Shown one piece after another: positions 1-51,113 of a DNA stretch of 64,000 nucleotides. This DNA comes from Lampris incognitus (lineage: Eukaryota; Chordata; Actinopteri; Lampriformes; Lampridae): the NCBI RefSeq assembly GCF_029633865.1, contig NC_079212.1, positions 99,853,582 through 99,917,581 on the forward strand, read 5' to 3'. Under the pieces are notes generated by a model, which was not told the origin of the DNA, did not search any database, and saw only the letters and a list, made by a program, of their open reading frames with translations. The translations under genes and the position numbers were made by a program. Position 1 is the first letter of the stretch; each line of letters begins with the position of its first letter.

Positions 1-545
1 ATAAAAAAAAATCTTATTTTGATTTGGAACAACTGTTTTTAAAGATTTATTTGTAAAGAAAAGTGAAACCTTGACTTCACCTTCCAATTGCTGTTAGTAG
101 TTGCTGTTTTAAACAAGCGCCGATTTAGAGAAGACCGGCTGGCTTCACACGGAGAAGAAGAGCAATTCGCTGCGTTTGGCCTTTTCATCCAGCCGGAATA
201 TTTCAAGTAATGAAACATCGGAAATGTTTTGAGTTTCAACAGCCTCGGACTTCTGTTTCACTCACCTTTGTTTTTGAAAATTGCTGTAGAGGAGTGTTTC
301 ATTTAAAGCTGTGATAGAAGTAGATCCTAAAATAAACACGAGACACAAAGTAGACGCTTATCTTGTAAAACTAGTTTGAAAAGTTTTTTTAGGTGATAAG
401 GAAGTTGGATTTCTGCTTTGGGTGGTGCTGAGAGGTGGACAACAGGAGAGAAGCCTATAAACTTGCCTCACAATTGATCAGCAAAAGGGCAAGAATGGGT
501 TAAATGTTTGTTTGTATGATTTTAAGCTGTCTTTTGTCCTTGTTG
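1..545. other. no recognised feature
   Basis: AT-rich sequence. A 66-codon minus-strand frame (239-39) has no family I recognise. Confidence 0.4.
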
Positions 546-858
546 GGCACAGTGGCCCAGTGGTTAGCACTGTTGCCTCACAGCAAGAAGGTCCTGGGTT
601 CGAACTCCACGCCATCCCAGGTCCTTTCTGTGTGGAGTTTGCATGTTCTCCCTGTGTCTGCGTGGGTTTCCTCCCACCATCAAAAAGACATGCATGATAG
701 GGTTACTACTCCTGTCTGTGCCCCTGACCAAGGCAATGGAAAGAACCGGAGTTGGTCCCCGGGTGCTGCAGTTGCCCACTGCTCCTCTACAATAGGATGG
801 GTTACATGCAGAGAACAAATTTCATTGTAACTTACAATGACAAAATAAAGCAGCTTTC
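546..858 (+). repeat. V-SINE-like tRNA-derived SINE
   Basis: The tRNA-like head has an A box (gtggttagcactg) and a B box (gggttcgaact). The conserved central block includes tgtggagtttgcatgttctc and the tail ends aatgacaaaataaag. This head-core-tail order is that of the vertebrate V-SINE superfamily. Related copies lie at 2062, 5528, 18566 and 21262. Confidence 0.8.
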
Positions 859-1789
859 TTCTTATATACAAGGGGTGCAATTTGGAGAGACGGTAGATCA
901 GACTCCTCTCAGGTTTTGCTTTATGTGGATAGTGTAGTCATAGACCACCATCTAGTGGACAGTGCTGTAAAAACTACTTGGTAAGCAATGATATGGGCTG
1001 GCTTACACGTGTTGCATAAGCAGCAATATCAACTATTCTCTAAGTGTAATGTCATCATGAGTCAAGTTTTTGAGCTGTAGATTTGTCTGCACTCTTTGAA
1101 CCTGATGAAATATATCAGTACTTGACACAACTTCATTGCTGGCCAAGTTAACTTTAACAAATCTCTGCCAGTTTAAAAAAAAAACATTATTGTGAAACCC
1201 TCTTTTGGTGGAATTTTTGACCCCTATACACGCCCCCCCCCCCATTGGTGATGGAGTAGACTACCAGAAATATTGAGGTAGTCTGACGTCAGTGGGAAGA
1301 AACAAAACAAAAAACAACTGCAGTGCAAACTGTCAATCAGAGGTTCCTCCCCACGCCTCCTGTTCTGGAGATGCACGCCACCCCCCAACTGCCCCCCCCC
1401 CCAAAAAAAAATCTGGCTCTTCACCCCACATATCAGCCTTTTTCAAAAGCGTGTACTGGTTTGAAACAGTGGAAATATTGGAAATCAGTAAATATACACA
1501 GGAAAGTAGAGTTGTAATGTAAAAAAGATGGAACAGATTGAAGCGACAAAGTTGACAGAGACGCTGTATGTACATGGACCAGGGACTTTGTGTCCCAAAG
1601 CCAGATAAGTAGGTTAGAGAGCTAACTTTGGGCTTTGGCTTGGACTTTTCTTCTCACTACAGAGACTCCTTTGACTGCTGATCTTAGATGTTCTCTCCTT
1701 TATATCATGTGAGCATCTAAGTCACATTTCTTGTGTTTTGCTGTGCAAAATTAGTTTGGCTGGTACAACAAATTTGCAAAGTTGCATCT
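859..1789. other. no recognised gene; poly-C tracts
   Basis: Holds short homopolymer C runs at about 1231-1243 and 1390-1402. I see no coding region or transposon that I can name. Confidence 0.4.
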
Positions 1790-2010
1790 GAAAAAGGCAG
1801 AGTTGTAAAAACCAGGTCCAGAAAGTAAAAGTCCAAACCATGTATTTGCTCCACTCATGCACTACAGCAGCAGATTCTAGTCAACACCGCTCCTCAACTA
1901 GGTAGGGAAAACTAGCTAATGAAATCAGCTGGTTTAGTAACATGGTTGGAGCAAATACACAGTTTGGACATTTACTTTCTGGACCTGGTTTTTACAACTC
2001 TGGAAAAAGG
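1790..2010. mobile_element. hAT-type MITE (205 bp) with 8-bp target duplication
   Basis: The element spans 1798-2002. Its terminal inverted repeats start CAGAGTTG and run about 55 bp with only a few mismatches. It is flanked on both sides by the exact 8-mer gaaaaagg (1790-1797 and 2003-2010). CAGNG termini plus 8-bp duplications are the hAT signature. There is no coding capacity. Confidence 0.87.
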
Positions 2011-2061
2011 ATATGTTTTTCTTCCCTCTGTAATGCTTCTGTCTGCATGTTTAACACATAG

Positions 2062-2410
2062 GTGCAGTGGTTAGCGCAGTGGCCTCACAGCAAGAAGGTC
2101 TTTGGTTCGAACCCTGGGGTTGTCCAACCTTGGGGGTCGTCCTCTGTGTGGCGTTTGCATGTTCTCCGTATTTCTGCTTGGGTTTCTTCCATGTGCTCTG
2201 GCTTCCTCCCACAGGCCTAAGATATGTAGGTCAGGTGAATCCGCCGTACTAAAATGTTCCTAGGTGTGTATGGGTTGGCCCTGTGATTGACTGGTGGCCT
2301 GGCCAGAGTGTCTCCCTGCCTGCCGCCCAATGGCTGCTGGGATAGGCTCCAGCATCCCGCGACCCCAATTGGGATAAGCGGCTTGGATAATGAATGGAAT
2401 GGATGGATGG
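2062..2410 (+). repeat. V-SINE-like SINE, second tail type
   Basis: Same tRNA-like head and central core (ggcgtttgcatgttctcc) as the copy at 546. The tail is different: ggataggctccagcatcccg, then gataagcggcttgg and a (ATGG)n end at 2390-2411. This tail is common in fish SINEs and is LINE-derived in that group. Confidence 0.78.
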
Positions 2411-2599
2411 AGGCCTAGATGTAATACTGGTTGATACTGCCATGATAGCACACAACCTTTACTCCTAGTGTAGGATGACTGTGGTGAAGGGCAAACCAGG
2501 AGGGACACTCATCCTGAAACAGTGACATTAAATTCAATTCAATTTGGCAATGTTAGCAGTTTTAAAACAGAATTTATTGTATCCTCAAAGCCACCCAGA

Positions 2600-2810
2600 C
2601 TTAATCTCAACAGATAAAGACAGGCATTATTGGTGCATAATTAAAAACAAAATAGCCCAATCACACCACTGGACATAATTAAAGCCCCTCTCTGTACAGC
2701 CCTGCCTTATTTTTCCATTGAATCGAAATATGAATGGGTACAAAATCTCATATCTGGGTATCAACATTACTCGAAACTTTACTGGATGCAGCACTTTCTG
2801 ATCTACCGGT
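2600..2810 (+). mobile_element. decayed L1-like LINE RT fragment
   Basis: The plus strand can be read as ...GYKISYLGINITRNFT, the L1-type RT thumb segment (YLGI.ITR.). No open frame remains on this strand. It may belong with the L1-like 3' half at 4030-5350, with a SINE and a deletion between them. Confidence 0.5.
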
Positions 2811-3473
2811 AAGTGGGACGTCGGTCTCATTGCATTGGATCTGCCCATACCATACACAATTTCACATCGTGACCAAATTTCTTTTAGACCTGATGGGGGT
2901 CTCATCTTGAGCTCAGGCATCATTTGGATATTTGATTCTTTTATTATTTGTCCAGCAGGATTGCATAGCGAGAGAGTTAGCTAGCTAACAAACTAAAATG
3001 GTGATTTCTCAGAGACAAAATTAAAACCTCGGCTATGACTATGAAGTAACCCTATAGTATAACACATCACTTCTTTCAAAGCACATAGACATCATTTAAT
3101 TTAAGTGTTTGATTGTACCCAGTTTATGTTAGAATCAAAGAATCCAGGCTGGCCAAAGCGGTGGAGCTTTCAGCCGAATGTGTTGGAAGTGGATTTGTTG
3201 GTGGGGGTTTTGTTCGACACAGAGAGCGCGTGTGGCACTTTGCTGTCCAATGAATTTAGAGCTGCCAATTAATACCTCAAATATGAACAATTCAATCTAT
3301 TTCTATCTTAGAACAACATTTCTTCTATAGCATGGGGGCTTACACCTTGTTTTGAAGAAAACACTCAAAATGAGAGCAAAAGGAAAAATTCAAAGCCGTC
3401 TTTTGTCTTTTCAGACGCCAGGTATTTCGAATTGGGAATGTGTGACTCAGTGGAGGTAGAGATGGACCTCGTC
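2811..3473. other. no recognised feature
   Basis: AT-rich, no gene recognised. It may be eroded L1 sequence. Confidence 0.35.
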
Positions 3474-3935
3474 GTTGGTGTTTTTTTTTGTTTTTTTTTG
3501 TGATTTATTCCCCATTTTTCTCCCCAATTGTACCCGTCCACTCTTCTGAGCTGTCCCGGTCTCTGCTCCACCCCCTATGCCGATCCAGACTACCACATGC
3601 CTCCTCTGATACATGTGGAGTCGCCAGCCGCTTCCTTTCACCTGACAGTGAGGAGTTTCACCAGGGAGATGTAGCGCATGGGAGGGTCACACTATTACCC
3701 CCAGTTCCCCCTCCCCTCCTGAACAGGCGCCCCGACCGATCAGTGGAGGCGCTAGTGCAGCGACCAGGATACATACCCACATCTGGCTTCCCACCTGCAG
3801 ACACGGCCAATTGTGTCTGTAAGGACGCCCGACCAAGCCGGAGGTAACACGGGGATTCGATCCGGCGATCCCCGTGTTGGCAAGCAACGAAATAGACTGC
3901 CATGCCACCCGGATGCCCCCTTGTTGGCGTTTTTT
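3474..3935 (-). repeat. tRNA-derived SINE (family B), copy 1
   Basis: Read on the minus strand: tRNA-like head (A box in ggtggcat..., B box ggatcgaatccc), a long GC-rich body, then aattggggagaaaaatgggg and a T-tract on the plus strand as its 3' tail. Possible target duplication gttggtgttttt / gttggcgttttt at 3474-3485 and 3923-3934. Confidence 0.82.
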
Positions 3936-4029
3936 AATCAGTCTGACCAAAACTACATTGGTATTATTGATCATCGCTTACAGTTAGATTCAGTTTCATA
4001 TATGAAGGACATTCATCTTAATGTGTGAA

Positions 4030-5350
4030 TGTAAATTTAACAAACCAACTACAACTAGAAGGATGTTGGCAACTGTTTCTAGCTACGCCTTCTAAAAGTC
4101 TGTAATATTTCACCTCTACTTTATAAAGATGTATTGATTGACTTCTTTATTTATTAATTTTGAAAATGAAGCCAAACAATATAGCAAAACTATATTTACT
4201 CATAATGCCTTCATGATGTGGTATAAGAGAGGTATTACAACATTTGAAGATCTGTTTATAGATAAAACATTTGCTTCATCTCAATTTTCGCCGAAATTCA
4301 AGCTCCCCAAAATTCACCTTTTCAGATATTTTCAAATCCGTGATTTCTGCGAGGAAAAACTTTAAAGATTTTCCGTCTCTTCATCCTAAAACTCTGCTAG
4401 ATAATATACTGGAGACCAGTGTTCACAACAAAGGTGTTTGGGGTTTTTTCTCCCAGCTGTACAACCTTATCACAAACTTCACACCATCTCAAGATCCATT
4501 ACTAAGACGGCAGTGGGTGTCTGATTTAGATTATGAGTTTCAGGATGGTTTAGTCAGAATCCATTCCTCCTCCATCTGCACCCATCAAGGGCTTATCCAA
4601 CTCAAGCTCATTCACCGAATATACTGGACCAAGGTCAGGCTGTCTAAAACTACACCTGACATCAACCCTCCATGCTCAAGCTGCATTGATTCACATGTTT
4701 TGGCTCTGCCCGACATCATTAACTTTCTGGAAGTCAGTGTTTGACTCTATTTCTAAAGCACTTAAACAACCATGGACCCTTCCCCACTCATTGTTCCTCT
4801 TGGCTGCTCACCCAACAATGTTCCTCTCCACCTCCCTGACAGATGGCCCGGCCTTCTCCAACCTAATCGCCTAATGGTTGATCTTCATGGGCTGGAGGTC
4901 CACTCAACCACCTTGTCATACACGCTGGATGAGAGTTTTAATGAGTTTCTTGCATCTTGAAAAGATTAGATATACACGACAAAACAAGGCAGAGAAATTT
5001 CATTTTATTTGGAACCCATTTATTTCTTGCTTCTCTTTTCTCAGCGCCGGCGAGCTCTCTCCTCTACCGAGGCCCCATGTCTAATTCACTCGACTGTCCC
5101 AAAGAACCTACATCTACCTCATACCAACATCCAGAGATATCACCCCCCCTCCTCCTTTTTTAACTTTAGGTGTTTTTTTGTTTTGTTTTTTTCAGTTGTA
5201 ATGGTGTCTAATTCAATCGTTGCTGTCAGGGTCGTGGGAGGGGGCATTGTTATAGGTTATAAGTACTATATATGTTAAGTCTTGGTCATCTATTTTTATA
5301 GTTTGTCTTCTCATTTACATGAAAATAATAAAAACAAAGTTTAAAAAAAA
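4030..5350 (+). mobile_element. L1-like LINE, 3' half with poly-A tail
   Basis: Broken frames resemble the C-terminal part of teleost L1-type ORF2. These include GITTFEDLFIDKTFAS (near 4231), RIHSSSICTHQGLIQLKLIHRI (near 4556), HMFWLCP...FWKSVFDSISKA (near 4692) and LEKIRYTRQNKAE (near 4958). Frames switch several times, so the copy is dead. The 3' end has AATAAA-like signals and an A tract at 5328-5350. Confidence 0.8.
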
Positions 5351-5527
5351 TCAATCAAGTTGCATTTAATATAGTGCTTTTCTAGCTGCTATCAACTCCT
5401 GCTATTATCAAAGCTACACATACTGTGAATATATGTGAATATTTTGGGATTTTTCTTTGATCTGTTATCCCCCCCCCCCAGGCCTTTTTTGTTTTGTAGG
5501 TTTACTTATTTTATTATTGTAATTCTC

Positions 5528-5685
5528 AAACATTTAGGCAATGGAAATAAGAACTGGAGTAGGTCCCCGGGTGATGCAGCTGCCTGCTGCTCCTATACAG
5601 TAGGATGGGTTAAATGCTGAGAACAAATTCATTGTAAGAATACAATGACAAAATAAAGTGGCTTTCATATTTCTTATTATTATTA
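5528..5685 (+). repeat. V-SINE-like SINE, 5'-truncated
   Basis: Only the 3' part is present, from ggcaatggaaataagaactg to aatgacaaaataaagtggc and an ATT-rich end. It matches the end of the copies at 546 and 18566. Confidence 0.75.
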
Positions 5686-6111
5686 ATAATGCAATGGAGA
5701 AAAACAAAACAAATCATTGTTAACATCTCTCAGCAAAGAAACAAAAAACACTAGATACGAAGATGCTGCCTTGCCAGGAAGGTCAGTGGGTCGGCCATGT
5801 TGGAACGGTCCAGTGCAGCATGTAGCTATACTAATGCATGTACACTGACAGATATGCGCTTCCTTGGATTAAATCAACATTTTTAACTGATTTTCACAAA
5901 AAAAACCAAAACTTAAACGTCTGAAAATACCTATTTGAAAAAAAAATGGTCTTGTAAGAAGTAAACTGTCAAAATTTCGATCGAGGCTGTTGCTACAAAC
6001 AGCTTGAAGGCTAAAAGGCACAGAGGATTTGAAATAGGGGATGAGATATACAGACAATCCACACACTTTTACAATAAATTTAAACACAAAAATACATTGG
6101 AAGAAATAAAG
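5686..6111. other. no recognised feature
   Basis: AT-rich, unrecognised. Confidence 0.35.
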
Positions 6112-6553
6112 TCTCCCCCCCCCCCCCCCTTTTTCTCCCAGTTGTGTCCGGCCAATTACCCCACCCTTCCGAGTTGTCCCGGTTGCTGCTGCACCCCCTC
6201 TGCCGATCCAGGGAGGGCTGCAGACTACCACATGCCTCCTCCGATACATGTAGAGTCGCCAGCCACGTCTTTTCACCTGACAGTGAGAAGTTTCACTAGG
6301 GGGATGTAGTACGTGGGAGGATCACGCTATTCCCCGCAGTTCCCCCTACCCCCCGAACAGGCGCCCTGACGGACCAGAGGAGGCACTAGTGCAGCGACCA
6401 GGACACATACTCACATCTGGCTTCCCACCCGCAGACACAGCCAATTGTGTCTGTAGGGACCCCCTACCAAGCTGGAGGTAACATGGGGATTCGAACTGCT
6501 GATCCCCGTGTTGGTAGATAACGGAATAGACCACTATGCCACCCAGACGCCCC
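6112..6553 (-). repeat. tRNA-derived SINE (family B), copy 2
   Basis: Same layout as copy 1, with a C-run at its plus-strand left end (6115-6129) and the tRNA-like head at the right end. Confidence 0.82.
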
Positions 6554-7602
6554 TACTTGAGCTGAATAATTCCCCACGACTTTGTTCTTCATAAGACAAC
6601 AAATGCAGCCACGAGGGACACACGCTTGTCATGTAAAGAGTCAAATATAAAGTCTATAGTGTTATTGTGACTTTAGATCTATGTACTTTATTGTAAGAGC
6701 ATCTGGTACATGGTTTCACAGTCAGGCAAAATATGAACAGTCACATGTGCAACCCACACCTATCTGGATTTGTGCTGATGATGAAGAAAGATTGTAGTTT
6801 AACACTAACATTAGCTGTGTTAGTTATTCATAGTTTGTTTTTCATTATCCTTTTCACAATAAAACTGTTCTCTTCTAAGCAGTAGGCAGTTTGGTAAACT
6901 TGATTCAGGACAGTTTCCCCAAAATAATGAAAACAACATGAGAGAAGACGCTGTAATGCTGTACTACATAACCCAACAGTAATCCTAACATACCGGTACT
7001 AAACTGTCAAACTAGGCCACACAATCCATTTTTCTACATGACTGGCATTAGTTCATACCAAAAAAAAATTATTTTTTTTTGAGCTATAAATTTAAAGTGA
7101 AAAGTCCCATTTCCCTTGAAGCCTTTTAAAACCCAGTTATATTAACTCAAAACATAGCAAGCTTCACCAAAATAGCAAATGGTTCTTTTTCATCCATGAA
7201 AAATATAAATTTTACAGCATCAGGGGTCTAAAATACTGCATTTCAGCATTTGATAAATACATTTCATTAAGACGTGTTTAACCACCAAGTGACACATATG
7301 CATGTATACAATCAAAACATCTGGTCAGGTTTGGTTCCTCAGTAAGAAATGCATCATGTTGAGCAGGTACCTTCAGTGTGGTTGTCAACTCAAAGTTGAA
7401 ATAAATGACTTGTTCTCTGAAATGTATACTCATATGTAGCTGACTGACAATAGGTTATTAAGGAGATAACCTTTAGACCCTGGGGACTAAAACTTGGGGC
7501 TTGAATAACAAAGCTACCGATAACTTGGAACAATGAGGAATGGGGCACCTCAAGTAAAATCAAACAGATTAATTAAGACATGGAAATAAAGGCAGTTAGA
7601 AT
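6554..7602. other. no recognised feature
   Basis: AT-rich, no gene or transposon recognised. Confidence 0.4.
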
Positions 7603-7733
7603 AAAGTAGGGCATATCCAAAGGAATTGAATCAAGTGCAACTGGACTTGGTTATATAGTCCAGTTGCACTTCAATTCCTTTGGATAACTATGACCTGGAT
7701 GAATGAGAACATTCACAGACAAAGTAGGGCATA
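7603..7733 (+). mobile_element. tiny Penelope-like insertion with inverted arm
   Basis: A 105-bp insert (7616-7720) sits between exact 13-mers aaagtagggcata (7603-7615 and 7721-7733). Its right part (tttggataactatgacctgg...) resembles the end of Penelope-like elements in fish. The left arm 7614-7647 is the inverse of 7657-7686, with a four-base bulge. Family assignment is from memory of the motif; the duplication and hairpin are seen directly. Confidence 0.7.
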
Positions 7734-7806
7734 GTAATACAATCATTTTAATTCTCCACTTCCGGAACATCAAAGATCACATTCATTAACTCCAAGAAGC
7801 CTTTAA

Positions 7807-8250
7807 CTCCTACTACTAAAAATACTTTTGGCTGCTCCCGCTAGGGGTCGCCACAGCAGATCATCCATTTACATCTCTTCCTGTCTTCTGCGTCTTCCTC
7901 TGTCACACCAGCCACCTGCATGGCCTCCCTCACCACATCCATAAACCTCCTCTTTGGCCTTCCTCTTTTCCTCTTCCCTGGCAGCTCCATATTCAGCATC
8001 CTTCTCCCAATATACCCAGCATCTCTCCTCCACACATGTCCAAGCCATCTCAATCTTGCCCTTCTTGCTTTGTCTCCAAACCGTCCAACCTGAGCTGTCC
8101 CTCTAATATGCTCGTTCCTAATCCTGTTCTTCTTCGTCACTCCCAATGAAAATCTTAGCATCTTCAACTCTGCCACTTCCAGCTCTGCCTCCTGTCTTTT
8201 TGTCAGTGCCACTGTCTCCAAACCATACAACATAGCTGGTTTCACACCAC
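7807..8250 (-). mobile_element. RTE-like LINE, 5'-truncated C-terminal fragment
   Basis: A 134-codon minus-strand frame (8245-7841) starts MLYGLETVALTKRQEAELEV and contains LRWLGHVWRRD and KRKRGRPKRRFMDVV, ending CGDP. This is the C-terminal tail of RTE-type LINE proteins common in fish. The 3' end is ggcgacccctagcgggagc plus a TAG-rich tail. Related copies lie at 25184 and 43624. Confidence 0.8.
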
Positions 8251-8639
8251 GAAATCTTTATATACTGTGACAAAAGACTGTCAAAAATAGAATTTATTAA
8301 AGAAACTGCATATCAACTTAATGTTGTCCTATTGATATTGGAATGTTGGAATGAGGATGTTGGAAGTAAAGTCAGGCTCAATTTAAATATTAGCTGTCAT
8401 TCTTGATTCTGAGATAACTTGATTTTGGTCAAATATTTTCTCTTTCCCAAGTAAATATGATTCTAAGGGAGCATAAAATCCTGTCTACCATCCAGCTATT
8501 ACAGCCTGCTAGAGCCATGCCGTGTTACATTGGGCTGCTGTAACTGGTAGTCTGAGAACTGGGAGGTGTGTGCATTGAGATACAGACAGAGAGAGAGAGA
8601 GATGAAGGGCATGCTCCATCTTCCTTCCCACTGCAAAGA
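8251..8639. other. no recognised feature; short GA tract
   Basis: Intergenic sequence beyond the probable ggh 3' end. A (GA)n tract lies at 8585-8601. Confidence 0.35.
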
Positions 8640-8969
8640 CAACATTTTATTTTGCTCTCAGTGCTTTTTTTATTCTGGCAGAGAGGTGAGATACTACGAA
8701 AAGACACTGTGAATGGGGTTTCATCTGTCTTGCAAGGATTAGCCACTCTTAATCACTGAGTTTTATCACTGCACTATCAGTACTTTCACTCGGTCTCGAA
8801 AATGTAAATTAACTTAGGCTAACTGGTAACTGCAGTCAAATTTTGCACTAAGATGCCACTCCGTCAAGTATCAATCTGCCAAGTGTTTGGATTTACAAGG
8901 TGGATCAGAATCTTCTACCAACGTGAAATAAATTGAGTTGGCTCAGGTGTGCTCAATGTGTTTTGTACG
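8640..8969 (-). other. ggh: probable ggh 3' untranslated region
   Basis: AT-rich sequence after the ggh stop with no transposon I recognise. AATAAA signals read on the minus strand at 8674-8669 and 8651-8646. The polyadenylation site is inferred from these only. Confidence 0.45.
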
Positions 8970-46850
<37,881 letters not shown>

Positions 46851-47340
46851 TCAATACGCTGCGGGGGGTCGCAGGTATATTCCAAAAAAAAAACAAAAAA
46901 CTGAGAGAAAGGATCAGATGTAACCGCTGAGAGCTCTCTGGCTATTGGCAGTTACCGCTTGTCGAGCAAACCCGCCCGCCAATTAAAAAAAGCAAACCTA
47001 CAAAACAAAACAAAACAAAAAGCTTGGGAAAAAAAAGGATTTGGAAAAGATTGTCATCAGATGTGGAGCGAAAGAGAGGGCGGATCCTGCTCCCCTCTCC
47101 TGGTGCCTTGTCCTCTGTCCTACGCTCTCTCCATCCTCTCTCTTGGTTTATGTAGCAGCGCGGTCTGCGGCGAAGCCACGAGAGTCAAGTCAGTCACATG
47201 CGCACTCGCTCACTGCCGTAGAGCTAGAACGGGTAGAACCGAACTTCCGGGGCAGGGAACCATGCACTTTAATCAAATTTACCCGCTTAACCGAGACGGA
47301 TGTACAAGAGCGCGCGCACGCACACACACGCACACACACC

Positions 47341-48825
47341 CCAGCAGCAGCAGCACTAGTTTATCAGGAGTTGGGAGTGTAATCATCCTCACCCTGGCTG
47401 GCCTAGGCGGTCAGGACATGTGCACAGTCAAATAAGGAGACAAGGCATAACATTCAGGGGGCTTTCAGTCATGTAGCCTGATGAAGCCATGAAGCCTCTA
47501 TCTCAGAAAGTGCCTATGGATGTTCTCCCTGGCCATGTAATATATTCCATTACTGTCCAACTTTCTTTTTCTTCATCTCCTGACTCTGGGAAACTGAGAA
47601 TATGTTAAATAATAGCATGTTAGACAACGAAGCCCGTACTATGTCAGCCATGGCCATGATACCAGTGTATTCTGTTGTGGTTTGTTTAATGCTGGACAAC
47701 GTGATCAACTAAAGAGCAAGGCGGTGTCTTTATTCTTCTAAACATGTGTTGCCACACTAGTGAAGGTTGGACAACCTTGTAGCATGTTGTGATCTGCAGA
47801 AAGGCAAGCGAGACAAGATGGGTTTATACTGTTGATATGCAGGCTACTGCAAAATGGAAATTGGCTGTTTACCAGATAGAGGAATACAGGTAAGGGGACA
47901 ATATTGAACATTCAGGAAGTAGCGTTGCCATATGGAAATCAAGCATTTGTAATCTTCCAAGTATCAGTGCCTTTACTGGAAAACGTCATTTTCTTTATTT
48001 AGGGTCGTGCTGGTTTAATGGATATGGAAAGTGTGAGAAATCCCAGTTTTTCTTTCTTTGTCCCCTTTTCTTTATCTTTTCTAATGCTGGAAATATTGGA
48101 AAATAAATTGCATTACAAATGACCTTGTCACTTGAATCACAAAGCTGTCTTTATTCGGTTATTCCCTGTAACCTGGGTGTTGGTTTCCATGAAAACATTT
48201 GATGTAGTTTATGAAGCACAATATTGCAGGAGGGCGACCACCCTGCCTCAGGTTTCAAAATGTTTTTGGTAACTTCTCTAAAGAGAAAGCAAGTGTCTGT
48301 TGTGCGTCGTTGCACTCCATTACAGACAAGCGGAGGGGCCGGCTTGGATCGGCTTGTGGATGTAAGCGGTTCTGCTCTTGCAGAAGAAGAATATACAAAT
48401 CTCAATTCTGCCCCATATCGCCGTCCTCCACTTGCATGAACGTGTTTCTGAGAACAAACTTCCTTCTAATACTTATGGGATTGGTCATTAGGAGACATTT
48501 CTTAAGTCTCTTGTCGGAGTACTGGGGCCTTACCACATTATACCCCAGGTTATTACCTGCAGACAGACCCAGCGTTCATATATGGGGGGATGTTGTCTAC
48601 TCCCTTAAGTTAGACTTAAGTCATTTTCTTTTCTAAGGCTTATATAATGTGTTATTCCTAATACATGTCATAATATAAGCCACCCACCACCCCCAGTCAA
48701 ATTATTCGCACATGGCCAATCAAAGCAGATTTAAGGAGGCTGAACCTAATTTATTTTTACATTATAATACATTATTACAGCCACCTTTTACTTAATACAT
48801 TCACCTGCTACTGAGTGAATGAATT
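47341..48825. other. no recognised feature upstream of ggh
   Basis: Frames of 84-141 codons at 48151-48636 show no family I recognise and overlap on both strands. Confidence 0.4.
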
Positions 48826-48856
48826 TATCCATCCATCCATCCATCCATCCATCCAA
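48826..48856. repeat. (ATCC)n microsatellite
   Basis: About seven tetranucleotide units. Confidence 0.9.
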
Positions 48857-49055
48857 CTTGCTAATGTCTTTCTTTCTGCCTTCCTCGTTTCACTTATCCA
48901 TCCAGTCCCTCGCTTCCTTCCTCTGGTTATCTATTCCTTAATCGGTTCATCCAATTCTTTCATGCATTTAATTAAATCATTCCCTAACTTCCTTCGCTGT
49001 CTCTCTTCACCCGTTCACTTCATCTCTCCTCAGTGCTCCATGGAGGTGGCTACTC

Positions 49056-49100
49056 TGTACTGTACTGTACTGTACTGTACTGTACTGTACTGTACTGTAC
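49056..49100. repeat. (TGTAC)9 pentanucleotide repeat
   Basis: Nine perfect units. On either strand they read as repeating Tyr-Cys-Thr-Val-Leu type codons, which creates a spurious frame. Confidence 0.93.
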
Positions 49101-49291
49101 TCGTGGGCTGCTGGAGGTTATTGTTTGGTGGGATGGACTTGGTGGGTGGCAGATGCTTCTAATCCACTAAATGTATGTCAGTGTTTTGACACCTAAAGAA
49201 ACAGAAGCTGCCATGAGGAAAAATTGCGAGCTGGGATTTGTTCAACACCTCTTTGACAGCAATTATCAGCACCTCTCTCAGTAACTAAGAA

Positions 49292-50451
<1,160 letters not shown>

Positions 50452-50591
50452 CGCGCATTTTTCCCCATTTCCTGGCCACTTAGCTGCACCAATTTATCTG
50501 AAGAATAATCTGCAGTGGCGGTCTAACCACCGACCTCCCTCCCTGTTTATAGGCTATTGGGGCTAACGGCACTATTGCAGTTTAGGTCCTT

Positions 50592-50851
50592 TCTTTTTAC
50601 TTTTTTCTAAAATTTTCCCCCATTTTTCTCCCCAATTGTACTTGGCCAATTNNNNNNNNNNNNNNNNNNNNNNNNNNNNNNNNNNNNNNNNNNNNNNNNN
50701 NNNNNNNNNNNNNNNNNNNNNNNNNNNNNNNNNNNNNNNNNNNNNNNNNNNNNNNNNNNNNNNNNNNNNNNNNNNNNNNNNNNNNNNNNNNNNNNNNNNN
50801 NNNNNNNNNNNNNNNNNNNNNNNNNNNNNNNNNNNNNNNNNNNNNNNNNNN
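50592..50851 (-). repeat. tRNA-derived SINE (family B), copy 8, cut by assembly gap
   Basis: The T-rich end and ctccccaattgtacttggcc (50630-50649) are the 3' end of family B. The rest is lost in exactly 200 N (50652-50851). The sequence after the gap is not the SINE head. Confidence 0.75.
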
Positions 50852-51113
50852 GGAGAGGGGTGTGTGACCCTTCCACAAATGTTTGTGAATGAGTGCATCT
50901 AAAAAAAAATGCTGTTGTAAGATGTTAAGTTTTTTTTAATTTTTTTAATTAGCATATCTCTCATTGGGAAGAAAATTGGCAAAATATATTTTACTGTATC
51001 CTCACCACTATTCGCTCTTATACTTTCCCTCGTATTCTGTAACTTGGTATTGCCCATGCGGTTTCATTTGAGATAGGATTTCACAGAAACACCGGTTACA
51101 GAGATGCAAGTGA

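Noticed and set aside
504..830. 108-codon plus-strand frame and its minus-strand shadows
   Set aside because: It lies in a V-SINE-like copy; the same text recurs at 18562-18859.
3488..3974. Several 70-120 codon frames here and in the same positions of the copies at 6112, 10568, 11720, 31438, 35348, 37501 and 51170
   Set aside because: They are chance frames in copies of one GC-rich tRNA-derived SINE. Their similarity to each other reflects the repeat, not a protein family.
48211..48636. 141-codon plus-strand frame upstream of ggh
   Set aside because: No recognisable domain, no splice or promoter context, and similar-length frames on the other strand.
50572..50902. Frames with long X runs
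   Set aside because: They span the 200-N assembly gap.
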